From Paracoccus seriniphilus (GTDB lineage Bacteria > Pseudomonadota > Alphaproteobacteria > Rhodobacterales > Rhodobacteraceae), in the NCBI RefSeq assembly GCF_028553745.1, contig NZ_CP067129.1, forward strand, positions 223,501 through 287,500: a stretch of DNA of 64,000 bases, written 5' to 3'. Under the pieces are notes generated by a model that saw only the letters and a list, made by a program, of their open reading frames with translations, did not search any database and was not told the DNA's origin. A program made the position numbers and the translations under genes. How positions within the stretch are numbered: position 1 is the first letter of the stretch; each line of letters begins with the position of its first letter. Below, piece after piece: positions 1 to 9,938 of the stretch.

Positions 1-2
1 GG

Positions 3-764
3 CGCGAGTCACTGCGTTTCGTCAATCAGCGCGGGCGCTTTCTGGCGGCTCTGGTGCGGCCACTTGTCTGGCTGTTCATCTTTGCCGCCGGGTTTCGTGC
101 GGTGCTGGGACTGTCGATCACCGAACCCTATGACACCTATGTTCTGTATGAAGTCTATGTGACGCCGGGCCTTTGCGCGATGATCCAGTTGTTCAACGGC
201 ATGCAGTCCTCGCTGTCGATGGTCTATGACCGTGAAACAGGGGCGATGCGGACATTGCTGGTCAGCCCCTTTCCCCGCTGGTTCCTGCTGGGGTCGAAAC
301 TGCTTGCCGGCGTCATCGTGTCCATCATTCAGGTCTATACCTTTCTGGCCATCGCATGGCTGTGGGACATCCGCCCGCCACTGTGGGGATATGTTGCGGT
401 CCTGCCGGCGCTGATCTTGTCGGGCCTGATGCTGGGCGCGATGGGGCTGTTCCTGTCATCGGCGATCAAACAGCTGGAGAATTTCGCGGGCGTGATGAAT
501 TTCGTCATCTTCCCGATGTTCTTTGCCTCTTCGGCGCTCTACCCGCTGTGGCGGATGCGGGAAAGCTCGACGCTGTTGCATGACATTTGTGCCGTAAATC
601 CCTTCACCCATGCGGTCGAACTGATCCGCTTTGCCCTTTACCTGCAGGTGAACTGGCTGTCGCTTGCGGTTGTTCTGGGCTGTCTGACCGCGTTTTTCGG
701 TCTGGCGATCTTCATGTATGATCCCGGCAAGGGGCGTTGGAAAAACCGAAGGGGCAACGGATGA
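3..764 (+). CDS. ABC-2 type transporter permease, PQQ-alcohol-dehydrogenase-associated (5' end off window)
   Basis: Membrane permease of an ABC-2 type exporter. The frame is open from the left edge (RESLRFVNQRGRFLAALVRP...), so the start lies just outside. About 254 residues are present, close to the roughly 253 residues I recall for the PedC-type permease family linked to PQQ-dependent alcohol oxidation, so probably only a few residues are missing. Five to six hydrophobic segments follow the ABC-2 pattern, with the MVYDRETGAMRTLLVSP stretch between segments 2 and 3. The stop overlaps the next gene's start as ATGA at 761-764, so the two are co-translated. The ATPase partner would lie to the left. 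The substrate is unknown, and the PQQ link is inferred from family resemblance. Confidence 0.78.
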   Translation, partial: RESLRFVNQRGRFLAALVRPLVWLFIFAAGFRAVLGLSITEPYDTYVLYEVYVTPGLCAMIQLFNGMQSSLSMVYDRETGAMRTLLVSPFPRWFLLGSKLLAGVIVSIIQVYTFLAIAWLWDIRPPLWGYVAVLPALILSGLMLGAMGLFLSSAIKQLENFAGVMNFVIFPMFFASSALYPLWRMRESSTLLHDICAVNPFTHAVELIRFALYLQVNWLSLAVVLGCLTAFFGLAIFMYDPGKGRWKNRRGNG

Positions 765-1354
765 AACTGACTGCAATCCTGACGGCCATTTTGCTGGCCG
801 GTCCTGCCATGGCGGCCGATGGAACGGATCCCGACTGGCCGTGTATTCAGCGCAAGCAACCGCATCTCTCCTTGGGCCAGATGTGGAGTGGACCGATACC
901 TGACGACCGGATCATGCAATTGGCGCAGGACGAACAGATTTCGGCGCTGGCCGCCCGGCTGGAACAGCGTCGCCTGCCCATTGAAACCGCCGAGGCCGAG
1001 ATCGCCGAATTCGCCGGGACAACGGACAATGACGGTTTGACCGCTCTGATGGTGGCCATCCTGAACCGGATCGAGCCAGACCGCTCGGCGCTGATCGAGG
1101 GGATCGCGCGCTATGGCCGAAAGCAGGTCCAGCTTGCACAGGCCATCGAAAAGCGGCGCGAAACCATGGCCCGGCTTGAAGCCGCCGATCCACCGGATTT
1201 CGACGCCATCGATGCCGAAGAAGAAGCCTTGGACTGGGATCAGCGCATCTTCATCGAGCGGCAGAAATCGCTGACCTATGTTTGTGAAACGCCGGTCATC
1301 CTTGAACAACGTGCCTTTGCGCTTGCCCGCGCCATTGCAGGGCATCTGCAATAG
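761..1354 (+). CDS. secreted protein of unknown function, last gene of the ABC locus
   Basis: 197-residue protein with a clear signal peptide (MKLTAILTAILLAGPAMA, cleavage near residue 18), so probably periplasmic. The mature part is charged and helical with two long acidic/basic helices (roughly 100-165). It has one Cys near the N terminus and one near the C terminus, which could form a disulfide. The ATG at 761 is chosen over the upstream in-frame codon at 737 because it overlaps the permease stop as ATGA and places the signal peptide at the N terminus. Proteins like this sit at the end of PQQ-dependent alcohol dehydrogenase ABC operons. I recognise no catalytic motif. Confidence 0.7.
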   Translation: MKLTAILTAILLAGPAMAADGTDPDWPCIQRKQPHLSLGQMWSGPIPDDRIMQLAQDEQISALAARLEQRRLPIETAEAEIAEFAGTTDNDGLTALMVAILNRIEPDRSALIEGIARYGRKQVQLAQAIEKRRETMARLEAADPPDFDAIDAEEEALDWDQRIFIERQKSLTYVCETPVILEQRAFALARAIAGHLQ

Positions 1355-1361
1355 GGGTGCT

Positions 1362-3538
<2,177 letters not shown>

Positions 3539-3750
3539 GAAAATTCGCCTTTGTCTCAGAGGGGCCCGCAGGTTCACGGCCAGCGGGCCATGAGGGTCTC
3601 TTGGCAAAGCGTATCACATGATACAAGCTTGCCGCTGCAATGGCAGAAGGTGAAGGGGCGAAATCTCGCCAACTCGCCTATTGCGTGTGATCGAAGAGTC
3701 GCGCAAAAATTTTTTGTGGCGTGTATAACGTCATTCGCCGGTGCGTTTCG

Positions 3751-3779
3751 TTGATCCAAAATAAAAACACGCGTATTCC
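3751..3779 (+). promoter_or_regulatory. candidate sigma-70 promoter for the outer-membrane barrel gene
   Basis: TTGATC at 3751-3756 and TATTCC at 3774-3779 are separated by 17 bases, in an AT-richer patch about 60 bases before the gene's ATG. The match to consensus is partial. Confidence 0.3.
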
Positions 3780-3840
3780 GGTGGTATGCGGAACTGCTGA
3801 GTCCGTTCTGCCCGTTCGCTCGCTTATCGAGGATATTGAA

Positions 3841-4566
3841 ATGTTTAACAATTTGACGACGCCAGTTGTGTTTGCAGGTGCGCTGGTTGCAGCCACTGGA
3901 GTAGCCTCTGCTGGTGGCTATACCGTTCCGGTCGTGGCAGAACCGGTGATTGCTCCCGTCGCCGCACCTGTCGCGGACTGGGCCGGCGCATATGGCGGTC
4001 TGTCCGCCGGATATGTTTTCGGCGGGGATGACCGCGTCGGAATTCACGACCCTTCGGATGCCTTGCTTGCCACCCCCGGCAGCGCCGATCTCAGCGGTGC
4101 CACCTATGGCGTGCATCTGGGTTATCGCTGGCAGCGCGAATTCCGTGGCCGCCAAATCGTCTATGGTCCCGAACTGGCCTATGAAGGCAGCAGCGCCGAC
4201 GATTCCTTCGATACGGGTTCGGCCTCGGCTGAATCGCAACTGGACAATCTGATTGCCCTGCGTTTCAAGACCGGTATCCTGAACGAAGCCCAGAACACCA
4301 TGTTCTATGGCATTATCGGTGCCATGCGCGGAGAATTCGACTATCAGGTCGAAGGCGCAGGCATGGATTATGATGACAGTTTCGACACCAATGCCTGGAC
4401 CGTTGGTCTGGGTGTGGAGCGCATGATCAATGATCGCGTCTCGGTCTTCGGTGAATGGGAATACCGCGATTTCGGTCGCACGACCCTGACCGATGCCGCC
4501 GGATACAGCACCGAGGCCACCCCGGAACATCACGTCGTGAAAATGGGCGTGAACTTCAGCTTCTGA
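3841..4566 (+). CDS. outer-membrane beta-barrel protein (OmpA-like/opacity type)
   Basis: 241-residue outer-membrane protein. Signal peptide MFNNLTTPVVFAGALVAATGVASA is followed by a Pro/Val/Ala-rich linker and then alternating amphipathic strands (WAGAYGGLSAGYVFGG, YGVHLGYRWQRE, YGPELAYEG, WTVGLGVERMI, VFGEWEYRDFG). It ends with VVKMGVNFSF, the terminal aromatic residue required for BAM-dependent barrel insertion. This matches small eight-stranded barrels of the porin-like opacity family seen in Rhodobacteraceae. The start at 3841 is chosen because it begins the signal peptide; the frame stays open upstream to 3721 without coding character. It is monocistronic with its own terminator. Confidence 0.88.
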   Translation: MFNNLTTPVVFAGALVAATGVASAGGYTVPVVAEPVIAPVAAPVADWAGAYGGLSAGYVFGGDDRVGIHDPSDALLATPGSADLSGATYGVHLGYRWQREFRGRQIVYGPELAYEGSSADDSFDTGSASAESQLDNLIALRFKTGILNEAQNTMFYGIIGAMRGEFDYQVEGAGMDYDDSFDTNAWTVGLGVERMINDRVSVFGEWEYRDFGRTTLTDAAGYSTEATPEHHVVKMGVNFSF

Positions 4567-4591
4567 GCTTCATTCCATCACCCAAGAATTC

Positions 4592-4624
4592 GGCCGGCTG
4601 CCCTGAGCATGCCGGCCTTTTCAT
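4592..4624 (+). terminator. rho-independent terminator after the barrel gene
   Basis: GGCCGGC at 4592-4598 pairs with GCCGGCC at 4611-4617, with TGC/GCA pairing further inside, followed by TTTTC. It lies 25 bases after the stop codon. Confidence 0.75.
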
Positions 4625-4784
4625 TGCATGGCTTCTGCTGTGATCGCGACTGGGAATGGAACAGGGAAAACCGTCCACAAAGGCCTGTGCCATTCGCGAC
4701 AGCCTTTCTCCGGCCTGGCAGCGATTCCCGCTATGGTTGAAAAATCAAGGTGGAATCCACGTGAAATTCCCGGCGCCGAGCGGG

Positions 4785-5195
4785 TCAGCCGGGCAGGCCG
4801 CGGTCCAGAAGTTCCTTGATCTGACCGTGCGAGGTTCCGGCCACGATGCGACCAAGTTCGGTCTTGCCACGCAGCAGAATCAGGGTCGAGCGACGGGGCA
4901 CCGACAAATCCTTGACGATCTGGCTGCCTTTCCACTGATCCCAGTCCACCTGCATGAAGGTGATGGCCTCATCATAGGCGGGGTCGGCGCTGCGCAGGGC
5001 ATCGATCACGCGTTCCTGTGCGGCGCAGGTCGTACACCAATCGGCCTTGAAATCCAGAAACACGGTCTGCCCCTGGGCAAGGGCGGATTGCAATGCCTCG
5101 GGTGAATAGGCAACGCTGGCCGGCGTGGCACGGGCGGCCATGGGGGCGACCAATGTGATCGTGGCGGTCAGGGCAAGAAAATCGCGGCGGTTCAT
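4785..5195 (-). CDS. Tat-exported thioredoxin-like protein
   Basis: 136-residue thioredoxin-fold protein for the periplasm. The N terminus MNRRDFLALTATITLVAPMAARA has a twin-arginine motif (RRDFL) and an Ala-rich cleavage site near residue 23, so export by Tat is likely. The redox motif is WCTTC (Cys54 and Cys57), with FLDFKADW before it and the cis-Pro region VPRRSTLIL. It follows ccdA by 18 bp on the same strand, so the pair should work like split DsbD: CcdA brings electrons across the membrane and this protein passes them to periplasmic disulfides. SoxW-like or cytochrome c maturation roles are possible. The target is not identifiable here. Confidence 0.85.
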   Translation of the reverse strand: MNRRDFLALTATITLVAPMAARATPASVAYSPEALQSALAQGQTVFLDFKADWCTTCAAQERVIDALRSADPAYDEAITFMQVDWDQWKGSQIVKDLSVPRRSTLILLRGKTELGRIVAGTSHGQIKELLDRGLPG

Positions 5196-5213
5196 TCTGG
5201 TGTCTCCTTGAGG

Positions 5214-5927
5214 TCAGATCGAAACGGAAAGGTCCTGAAGCCAAAGCGGCATATGCTGCACCGCCAGAGCCTCGATGAGATGCATCACGCCCGACAGCAT
5301 CGCCAGGCCAACGGCGATGAACACCAGTCCCATCATGGGTCTGGCGCGGATGGCCAGGGCCTGGGCGCGGGCGCGGTTGCGCATCAGCAGATCGCGTGCG
5401 CCATAGGCCAGCGCAAGGATCAGCGTCGCTACGCCGGCGGCAAAGGCTGCCATGATGGCACCTGCCTGCCAGAGGCTGCCGCCACCGCTGGCCAGCGCGA
5501 TGGCACCACCCAATGTCGGCCCGATGCAGGGGCTCCATGCGGCGCCCAGCAGCACACCGCCTGCGGCCTGACCTGCCAGCCCCGCGCCCTGCGTTCTGTC
5601 GATGCCCGCATCGGCACGAGATGCAAATCCGGCGGTGGCGGTCTGGAACAGCGCGCCCGCCTGCGGCATCAGCAGCGCGGCACCAAAGGCCAGCATGCCG
5701 ATGGCGGCAATGCCGTTCAACCGGTCCTCGGTCAGGCCGATCGCGTGGCCGAAGGCGGCGACCGTCAGTCCCAGGATCACGAAAGACAGGCTCATCCCCG
5801 CAGCCATGGCGACCGGACCCAGCCGATGTTTGCCCAATGCGCCAGTCACCACGATGGGCAGCACCGGCAGGACGCAGGGATTTATCAGGGTCAGCAGCCC
5901 GGCGAGATAGGCGAAAATCAGCGTCAT
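5214..5927 (-). CDS. ccdA: CcdA-type transmembrane electron carrier
   Basis: 237-residue inner-membrane protein of the CcdA/DsbD-beta family, moving reducing equivalents from cytoplasmic thioredoxin to periplasmic acceptors. Six hydrophobic segments are visible. The two redox cysteines sit in the family motifs NPCVLP (Cys18) and SPCIGP (Cys134). I choose the ATG at 5927 (MTLIFAYLAG); an in-frame ATG at 5951 would add eight polar residues and lies in the loop of a strong hairpin. It forms a two-gene unit with the downstream Tat-exported thioredoxin. The start region lies against a hairpin that covers the ribosome binding site (separate entry). Confidence 0.9.
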   Translation of the reverse strand: MTLIFAYLAGLLTLINPCVLPVLPIVVTGALGKHRLGPVAMAAGMSLSFVILGLTVAAFGHAIGLTEDRLNGIAAIGMLAFGAALLMPQAGALFQTATAGFASRADAGIDRTQGAGLAGQAAGGVLLGAAWSPCIGPTLGGAIALASGGGSLWQAGAIMAAFAAGVATLILALAYGARDLLMRNRARAQALAIRARPMMGLVFIAVGLAMLSGVMHLIEALAVQHMPLWLQDLSVSI

Positions 5928-5931
5928 TTGT

Positions 5932-5970
5932 CCATCCTGTTTTCCGACCATACGTGCGGAAACAGGATGG
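5932..5970 (-). promoter_or_regulatory. hairpin covering the ccdA ribosome binding site
   Basis: CCATCCTGTTTTCCG (5932-5946) and CGGAAACAGGATGG (5957-5970) pair over 14 bp with one bulged T and a 10-base loop. Read on the minus strand, the AGGA of the ccdA ribosome binding site lies in the 3' arm, 4 bases from the ATG. No U-tract follows, so it is not a standard terminator for the upstream exporter gene. Translational control of ccdA is inferred. Confidence 0.5.
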
Positions 5971-5986
5971 CGTTACAGCGCTGGGT

Positions 5987-6868
5987 TCACGTGCGCGTGA
6001 TCGAATTGACCTTGGATATCTGCACCATGAGGATGCCGATTGCGACAATCAGCGCCCCGACCACATCGCTTGGTCCCAGGGATTCGCCCAGAAAGGCGGC
6101 CGCGATGGTGACGCCCAGAAAGGGGGTCAGGAAATGGAAGGTCGCGGCACGCACCGCGCCAATGCGACCGACCAGAATGAACCAGACCCATGTAGCGGCA
6201 ATGCCCGGCACCAGAACCGTGTAGATGAAGGCAATCAGGCCGCGGGCAGACATGTGCAGGGACCATGTTTCGAAGAGGGGCGAGATCAGCGCCAATGTCG
6301 CTGCGCCGACCAGCATCTGCAGGCCGACGATCATCATGACATTGCCGCCGGAACTGGCGCCGCGCACGGTCAAGGTCGCGATCGCCAGCGCCAGGGCAGC
6401 CAGGAAACACATGGCGATGCCGACCGGATCGCTGCCCCCCTGAAGTCGCGCGCCCATGATCACCGCCACCCCTGCCACCCCAAGGGCCAGGCCAAGGACG
6501 CCGATCGGCTTCAACCGTTCACCCATGAAGAGCCAGCCCAGCAGGGCCACGATCAGTGGCATGGTTGCCGCGATGATCGAGGCCAGTCCGGCCTGGATCC
6601 ATTGCATGGCAACCCAGTTCAGACCCAGGTAGAGCGCATTCTGGCACAGACCCAGAATGACAATGGCACGCCATTGATTTCTGGTCAGGTTTTTCCACGT
6701 CTGGCCCATGGCAAAGGCAATCAGAACGCCCAGAACGCCCGACAGGGCAAAGCGCAGGGACAGCGCCATGAGTGGCGGGATTTCCGTCACGATCATTCGT
6801 GTCGAGGTAAAGGCCGAAGCCCACATGATCCCGAAAACCAGACCCATGAGGATTGCGCGCAAGTCCAT
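5987..6868 (-). CDS. EamA/DMT-family transporter
   Basis: 293-residue inner-membrane protein of the drug/metabolite transporter superfamily. It shows ten hydrophobic segments in two EamA repeats of five. Repeat 1 ends with the typical PLIVALLGWLFMGERL, repeat 2 with FLTPFLGVTIAAAFLGESLGPSDVVGALIVAIGI. These proteins export metabolites or amino acids, and the substrate cannot be told. It starts at 6868 (MDLRAILMGLVFG), giving the usual length of about 290. It lies upstream of ccdA on the same strand with 59 bp between, and the intervening hairpin may separate expression of the two. Confidence 0.85.
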   Translation of the reverse strand: MDLRAILMGLVFGIMWASAFTSTRMIVTEIPPLMALSLRFALSGVLGVLIAFAMGQTWKNLTRNQWRAIVILGLCQNALYLGLNWVAMQWIQAGLASIIAATMPLIVALLGWLFMGERLKPIGVLGLALGVAGVAVIMGARLQGGSDPVGIAMCFLAALALAIATLTVRGASSGGNVMMIVGLQMLVGAATLALISPLFETWSLHMSARGLIAFIYTVLVPGIAATWVWFILVGRIGAVRAATFHFLTPFLGVTIAAAFLGESLGPSDVVGALIVAIGILMVQISKVNSITRT

Positions 6869-6940
6869 GAAGCCTCCTGCTTCTGCATGTCGTGCAGCAT
6901 GGCTAGCAGAGGTCTTCTTGAAGGTGAAGGGCGCAACGAA

Positions 6941-6968
6941 GAACGGCCGCGCAATGGCGCGGCCGTTC
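6941..6968 (-). terminator. terminator of the HU gene
   Basis: Perfect 12-bp stem, GAACGGCCGCGC at 6941-6952 and its complement at 6957-6968, with a 4-base loop. Read leftward it is followed by a T-rich TTCTTCGTT. It begins 24 bases past the HU stop. Confidence 0.8.
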
Positions 6969-6991
6969 TGATCGTCAATCCGGAATGCGGA

Positions 6992-7291
6992 TCAGCTGTT
7001 CACGCTGTCTTTCAGCGCCTTGGCAACAGTGACCTTGACCTGCTTGTCAGCGGGTTTGGTCATCATTTCCTGGGTCTGGGGGTTGCGCACCTGACGCTCG
7101 GGGCGAGCGCGGCAAGCGATCTTGCCGATACCGGGCAGGGTCACGGCGCCGCCATTGGCGACTTCACGCGTCACAACAGCCGCGATCGCGTCCAGCACAG
7201 CCGAAGCCGATTTCTTGTCCGAACCCATTTCCTCGGCCAAGGTGGTGACGAGTTGCGTCTTGGTCATCGGTTTTGCGGAAGGCGTAGCCAT
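6992..7291 (-). CDS. HU-family DNA-binding protein
   Basis: 99-residue histone-like protein that bends and compacts DNA. It carries the HU fold: helix pair MTKTQLVTTLAEEMGSDKKSASAVLDAI, then the strand region VTLPGIGKIACRARPERQVRNPQTQEMM, which contains the conserved arm Pro in RNPQT and the basic residues that enter the minor groove. The start at 7291 (MATPSAKP) is used; the frame runs on to 7366 but the extra residues do not belong to the fold. The short N-terminal extension before MTKTQL is typical of alphaproteobacterial HU paralogs. It is monocistronic with a strong terminator. Confidence 0.93.
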   Translation of the reverse strand: MATPSAKPMTKTQLVTTLAEEMGSDKKSASAVLDAIAAVVTREVANGGAVTLPGIGKIACRARPERQVRNPQTQEMMTKPADKQVKVTVAKALKDSVNS

Positions 7292-7441
7292 TATTCTGTC
7301 TCCGTTCTTGCCCTGTTGTTCGGGCCCACAAATTGCGCCTTTTGCGGCATAACGCCTGCTACACACGGTTTTGTCCGGCAGATCAAGCCCTTTTCGCTTA
7401 TCCTGCCAAAAGCGGCGTTGCAGCGTGTGCTCGCTGCCAAA

Positions 7442-8926
7442 TCAGAGAAATGCGGTCTCGCTGAAAGAGCGCAGCTTGCGTGAATGGATGCGTTCCAGCG
7501 GCATCTCTCGCAGTTTCTCCATGGCGCGTATTCCGATCTGCAGGTGGTTGGCGACCTGGGTGCGATAGAAATCCGTGGCCATGCCGGGCAGTTTCAACTC
7601 TCCGTGCAGCGGCTTGTCACTGACGCAGAGCAGGGTGCCATAGGGCACGCGAAATCGGAATCCATTGGCTGCGATGGTGGCGCTTTCCATGTCCAGCGCG
7701 ACGGCCCGCGACAGCGACAGGCGATGGACCGGGCCGGACTGGTCGCGCAATTCCCAGTTGCGGTTGTCGATGGTGGCGACGGTGCCGGTGCGCATGATCC
7801 GCTTGAGTTCATATCCGTCCAGACGCGTCACCTCGGCCACGGCCTCCTGCAGCGCCACCTGAACCTCGGCCAGCGCCGGGATGGGAACCCAGACCGGCAG
7901 ATCGTCGTCCAGCACGTGATCTTCGCGCAGATAGGCATGGGCCAGCACGAAATCTCCCAGCCGCTGGCTGTTGCGCAGCCCGGCACAATGCCCGACCATC
8001 AACCACGCATGCGGTCGCAGCACCGCGATATGGTCGGTGGCGGTCTTGGCGTTGGATGGGCCGACCCCGATATTGACCAGCGTGATCCCCTGACCATTCG
8101 CCCTTTTCAGGTGATAGGCGGGCATTTGCGGCATCTTGGACAGCGGAGTCAGCGGATCATCGGGGCCGTGGATCTCTTGATTGCCCGGCGCGACAAAGCT
8201 GCTGTAACCCGATTCCGGGTCAGAGAGGGCGCGGCGGCCAAAGGCCTCGAATTCGTCGACGTAGAACTGATAGTTGGTGAACAGGACGAAATTCTGGAAA
8301 TGCTCGGCCGCGGTGGCGGTGTAATGCTGCAACCGCGCCAGCGAGTAATCGACCCGCTGCGCGGTGAAGGCCGCAAGATATTGCGCGCCATCGGCCATGG
8401 GCTGGGCCACGCCATTGACGATGTCATCATTCATCGTGTTCAGGTCGGGCACGTCAAAGACATCGCGCAGCGAGAAGTCCAGCACGCCTTCCTGCGGCAC
8501 CGCCAGATCGCTATGCGCGGCGACCGCGAAATGCACCGACATCGGCGTATCGCTGAGCCCGACTGTGACAGGCACCGAATGGTTCTTGATCAGCAGGGCG
8601 ATCTGTTCCTTCAGATAGCCTTCGAACAGGTCGGGACGGGTCACGGTAATGGCATAGCTGCCCGGCGCCACCACATGGCCGAAGGACAGGCGCGAATCCA
8701 CCTGCGGATGGTTGGCGACGGTCAGTCTCAGTTCGGGATAGAAGGCGCGATAGCGTGCCCGTGGCTTTTCGCCTTCGATCAGACGCCCGAAATGGCCCAG
8801 CAGGAACTGCGTGGCTTCGGTGTAAAGCTGTTGCAGCCGGGCAACGGCGGCGGCCGGATCGGCAAATTGTTCGCGCGCCGCTGCGGGGGGTGTTTCCACC
8901 GGAAGATAGCGGGAATCCATGTCCAT
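7442..8926 (-). CDS. amn: AMP nucleosidase
   Basis: Cytoplasmic enzyme hydrolysing AMP to adenine and ribose 5-phosphate, adjusting adenylate pools. 494 residues, matching the family (about 480-500). It has the N-terminal AMN domain (FYPELRLTVANHPQVDSRLSFGHV) and a C-terminal phosphorylase-type nucleosidase domain with ITLVNIGVGPSNAKTATDHIAVLRP, MVGHCAGLRNSQRLGDFV and ALDMESATIAANGFRFRVPYGTLLCVSDKPLHGE, where the Glu-Ser pair binds ribose. The start at 8926 follows a GAAGGA by 10 bases; 8953 and 8920 are alternatives. The next gene, at 9023, is divergent. Confidence 0.94.
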   Translation of the reverse strand: MDMDSRYLPVETPPAAAREQFADPAAAVARLQQLYTEATQFLLGHFGRLIEGEKPRARYRAFYPELRLTVANHPQVDSRLSFGHVVAPGSYAITVTRPDLFEGYLKEQIALLIKNHSVPVTVGLSDTPMSVHFAVAAHSDLAVPQEGVLDFSLRDVFDVPDLNTMNDDIVNGVAQPMADGAQYLAAFTAQRVDYSLARLQHYTATAAEHFQNFVLFTNYQFYVDEFEAFGRRALSDPESGYSSFVAPGNQEIHGPDDPLTPLSKMPQMPAYHLKRANGQGITLVNIGVGPSNAKTATDHIAVLRPHAWLMVGHCAGLRNSQRLGDFVLAHAYLREDHVLDDDLPVWVPIPALAEVQVALQEAVAEVTRLDGYELKRIMRTGTVATIDNRNWELRDQSGPVHRLSLSRAVALDMESATIAANGFRFRVPYGTLLCVSDKPLHGELKLPGMATDFYRTQVANHLQIGIRAMEKLREMPLERIHSRKLRSFSETAFL

Positions 8927-9022
8927 ATGTCTTTGGTCCTTCTCGTTCACCAAAGCCTGCCAGCGCCACCGCCATCAAGCAAGCGTCTGGCGCAGGGATC
9001 GTCGCGCCGTTACCTTGTTGTC

Positions 9023-9874
9023 ATGGAAATGCTGATTATTGGTCACGGCTATACCGCCAGTTATCTGACACCCAAGCTGGTGTCGCGCGGCTGGAACGTC
9101 ACTGGCACCACGCGGGGATCGCCCGACAGGGTTGCATCTGCAGGGGCCGACCCGCTGATCTGGCCGGGAGAGGAAACGCGCCTGCGCGATGCCATCGCCC
9201 GTGCCGATGCGATTCTGGTATCAGCCGCGCCGACATCTGACGGAGATCCGGTTCTGCTGGCGCTGTCGGCGGATCTGGGCTCGGCAAACCCGCGCTGGCT
9301 GGGCTATCTGTCCACGACTGGCGTTTACGGAGATCGCGGTGGCGATTGGGTCGATGAGGACAGCAGGCTGGACCCATCGACAGAACGGGGCAGGGCCCGC
9401 GTCCGGGCCGAACGGGCATGGCAGGATCTGGCCCGCGCCCATGATCTGCCGCTGCATATCTTTCGCCTTGCCGGCATCTATGGCCCCGGACGTGGCCCCT
9501 TTGCCAAGATCCGCAAGGGCACCGCGCGGCGGATCATCAAGCCGGGGCAGGTCTTTTCGCGCATTCATGTCGAGGATATTGCCCAGGTTCTGCTGGCATC
9601 CCTGGCATCGCCCGATCCGGGGGCGATCTACAATCTGTGCGATGACGATCCCGCGCCGCCGCAGGACATCATTGCCTGCGCGGCGGAATTGCTGGGGGTG
9701 CAGCCCCCACCCGAGGTCAGCTTTGATCAGGCCGATATGGGCGCGATGGCGCGATCCTTCTATGCCGACAGCAAGCGCGTGCGGAATGACCGGATCAAAC
9801 GCGATCTGGGCATCCGCCTGCGCTATCCCGATTACCGCAGTGCGCTGATCGCGATTCTGAAGGCCGAGGCGTGA
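9023..9874 (+). CDS. NAD(P)-dependent epimerase/SDR-family protein
   Basis: 283-residue extended-SDR protein. The Rossmann motif is atypical, LIIGHGYTASYLTPKL (GxGxxx), as in the YeeZ-like branch. Further features are LGYLSTTGVYGDRGGDWVDEDS, in which SST-type Ser/Thr and the Tyr of VYG take the catalytic positions, then RLAGIYGPGRGPFAKIRKG and IHVEDIAQVLLASLA. The expected YxxxK is not obvious, so the catalytic chemistry may be lost or altered. The ATG at 9023 or at 9029 is likely the start; the open frame further upstream is a shadow of amn. Followed closely by a UbiH-type hydroxylase. The substrate is unknown. Confidence 0.82.
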   Translation: MEMLIIGHGYTASYLTPKLVSRGWNVTGTTRGSPDRVASAGADPLIWPGEETRLRDAIARADAILVSAAPTSDGDPVLLALSADLGSANPRWLGYLSTTGVYGDRGGDWVDEDSRLDPSTERGRARVRAERAWQDLARAHDLPLHIFRLAGIYGPGRGPFAKIRKGTARRIIKPGQVFSRIHVEDIAQVLLASLASPDPGAIYNLCDDDPAPPQDIIACAAELLGVQPPPEVSFDQADMGAMARSFYADSKRVRNDRIKRDLGIRLRYPDYRSALIAILKAEA

Positions 9875-9938
9875 TGTCGCGCCATTCCGGCAACGGGCCG
9901 CATTGTCTTTGCCCGCTGTCCGTGCATGATCGCCGGCG

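Noticed and set aside
7484..9022. Long plus-strand extension of the SDR gene to the left
   Set aside because: It lies entirely opposite amn and has no coding pattern. The SDR fold starts at 9023-9029.
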